Below are positions 21,828 to 22,549 of a stretch of 22,549 nt of DNA, piece by piece. The position numbers were made by a program, and so were the translations under genes. The notes below the pieces were generated by a model, which was not told the origin of the DNA, did not search any database, and saw only the letters and a program-made list of their open reading frames with translations. Source of the DNA: RBG-16-57-9 sp964462185 (GTDB taxonomy: Archaea; Thermoproteota; Bathyarchaeia; TCS64); NCBI GenBank assembly GCA_964462185.1, contig CAYWWV010000019.1:1-22549 (forward strand). The letters are read 5' to 3'. The stretch's first letter is position 1; each line of letters starts with the position of its first letter.

Positions 21828-22354
21828 AGGTTTCCAACCTCATCGCGGTACAGGGCCCTGGCCCACTCGATTATAGACTTGGCCTTCTCCGCGTCTTCCC
21901 ACCCCATCACCTCAGTAGTTTTCCCCTCGGCCCTCTTGTAGTTGTTGTAGAAATAGGTCAACTCATCCACCACGCTTTGAGGCAGGTCCCCCAAGCCTTG
22001 GATGTGCTTATAGAAAGGGTCTGTGGTGCTCACGGCCACGATCTTGTCGTCCACCCTATCCTCGTCCATCATCCTTATGTTGGCCACGGGCCGGGCTAGG
22101 GTGACGCACCCCGTGAAGGTTGGCTCGTTTATCAGTAAAACCGCGTCCAGCGGGTCGCCGTCGTCGTCCAGGGTTTGAGGGATGAAGCCGTAATCCGCCG
22201 GGTAATAGGTGTAAAGCACCCTGTTCAAGATGAAGACACCCAGCCTGCCGTCGTACTCGTACTTGTTGCGGCTGTGTCTCTGGATCTCGGTGACTATGTA
22301 GATCTCGTGTGGGGGGTTGGGCCCACTGGGGAAGTCTCTCCAATAGTTAACCAT
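21824..22354 (-). CDS. ppa: Inorganic pyrophosphatase, family I
   Basis: Hydrolyses pyrophosphate to two phosphates in the cytoplasm, pulling biosynthetic reactions forward. The 176-residue protein matches soluble family I enzymes in length. The metal-binding Asps fall at the same numbers as in Escherichia coli Ppa: DGDPLD (D65, D67, D70), D97 and D102, followed by K104. KYEYD (K31, E33), YYPADYGFIPQT and the late YNNYK also match. The ATG at 22354 follows AGGGAG, about nine bases upstream, and TATA-like CTAATAAG (22385-22392, minus strand) lies further upstream. Confidence 0.96.
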   Translation of the reverse strand: MVNYWRDFPSGPNPPHEIYIVTEIQRHSRNKYEYDGRLGVFILNRVLYTYYPADYGFIPQTLDDDGDPLDAVLLINEPTFTGCVTLARPVANIRMMDEDRVDDKIVAVSTTDPFYKHIQGLGDLPQSVVDELTYFYNNYKRAEGKTTEVMGWEDAEKAKSIIEWARALYRDEVGNL

Positions 22355-22549
22355 GCGGTGTCTCCCTATGAAATGGGATGGCTGCTTATTAGCTCTGCCT
22401 ACTCCACCGACTTGGCCAAGTTCATACTATCCCACACTAGCTAAATTGAATCACAAACACTATATTCATAACCCCCGTTCCTCTGAAATACCACAATTCC
22501 CACCACCATCGCTGCCTCCCTCAAACCCCTGAACAACAATAACAGACAA
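22355..22549. other. Right-end non-coding stretch
   Basis: Holds the pyrophosphatase promoter region and then an AT-rich part with TATATTCATA at 22461-22470, which could be a promoter for a gene beyond the window. A minus-strand frame is open from the right edge to a TGA at 22466-22468 (about 27 codons) and might be the tail of a neighbouring gene, but its composition gives no support. Confidence 0.35.

Overview
The window looks like a piece of an archaeal chromosome from a draft or metagenome-assembled genome. It is GC-rich, arginine is mostly AGG, and TTG and GTG starts occur beside ATG. Several start codons have an AT-rich TATA-like element about 25-35 bases upstream and little room for a leader. 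Typical archaeal families are present: PF04126 cyclophilin-like, two-domain Sua5, duplicated SLC41/MgtE, and stand-alone DHH phosphoesterase. My best guess is a TACK-type lineage such as Bathyarchaeia, but no marker gene here proves it. Two runs of exactly 100 N (16013-16112 and 20465-20564) are scaffold gaps that cut three genes and possibly a fourth.

Layout. 82-5584: a cysteine-rich DUF3795 protein, a class III PLP aminotransferase, a YtcJ-type amidohydrolase divergent from it on a shared promoter, an M55 D-aminopeptidase, and an SLC41/MgtE-like transporter. 5688-9698: a HAD phosphatase overlapping sua5, then copA on the opposite strand with a palindrome by its promoter. 9807-14410: a cyclophilin-like protein, then an ABC export system. 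This has a 916-residue FtsX/MacB-type permease on the plus strand, and facing it a minus-strand operon of a 56-residue four-CxxC protein, a minimal 186-residue FtsX permease and the ATPase. 14509-17215: an alanine-racemase-fold protein, a poorly coding stretch, a gap and a truncated MFS transporter. 17309-22354: an N-acyl-D-amino-acid deacylase, a DHH phosphoesterase, a truncated secreted-like beta-rich protein, a gap, a truncated dihydroorotase/hydantoinase-type enzyme and inorganic pyrophosphatase.

How the genes may work together. Three families tied to D-amino acids (M55 D-aminopeptidase, N-acyl-D-amino-acid deacylase, alanine racemase fold) lie within about 16 kb. With them are two further amidohydrolases, a PLP aminotransferase and an MFS carrier divergent from the deacylase. 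This suggests salvage of D-amino-acid peptides or N-acylated D-amino acids, for example bacterial wall debris. The genes are not one operon, so the link is inference. The rest is housekeeping (t6A synthesis, pyrophosphate removal, copper export) plus the unusual ABC system.

Architecture. Five of seven convergent gene pairs end in the same 4-bp overlap (CTAG four times, TTAG once), so each stop lies inside the other's. TAG is the stop of about 12 of the 19 genes whose end is visible. I found no tRNA, rRNA, CRISPR array or insertion sequence.
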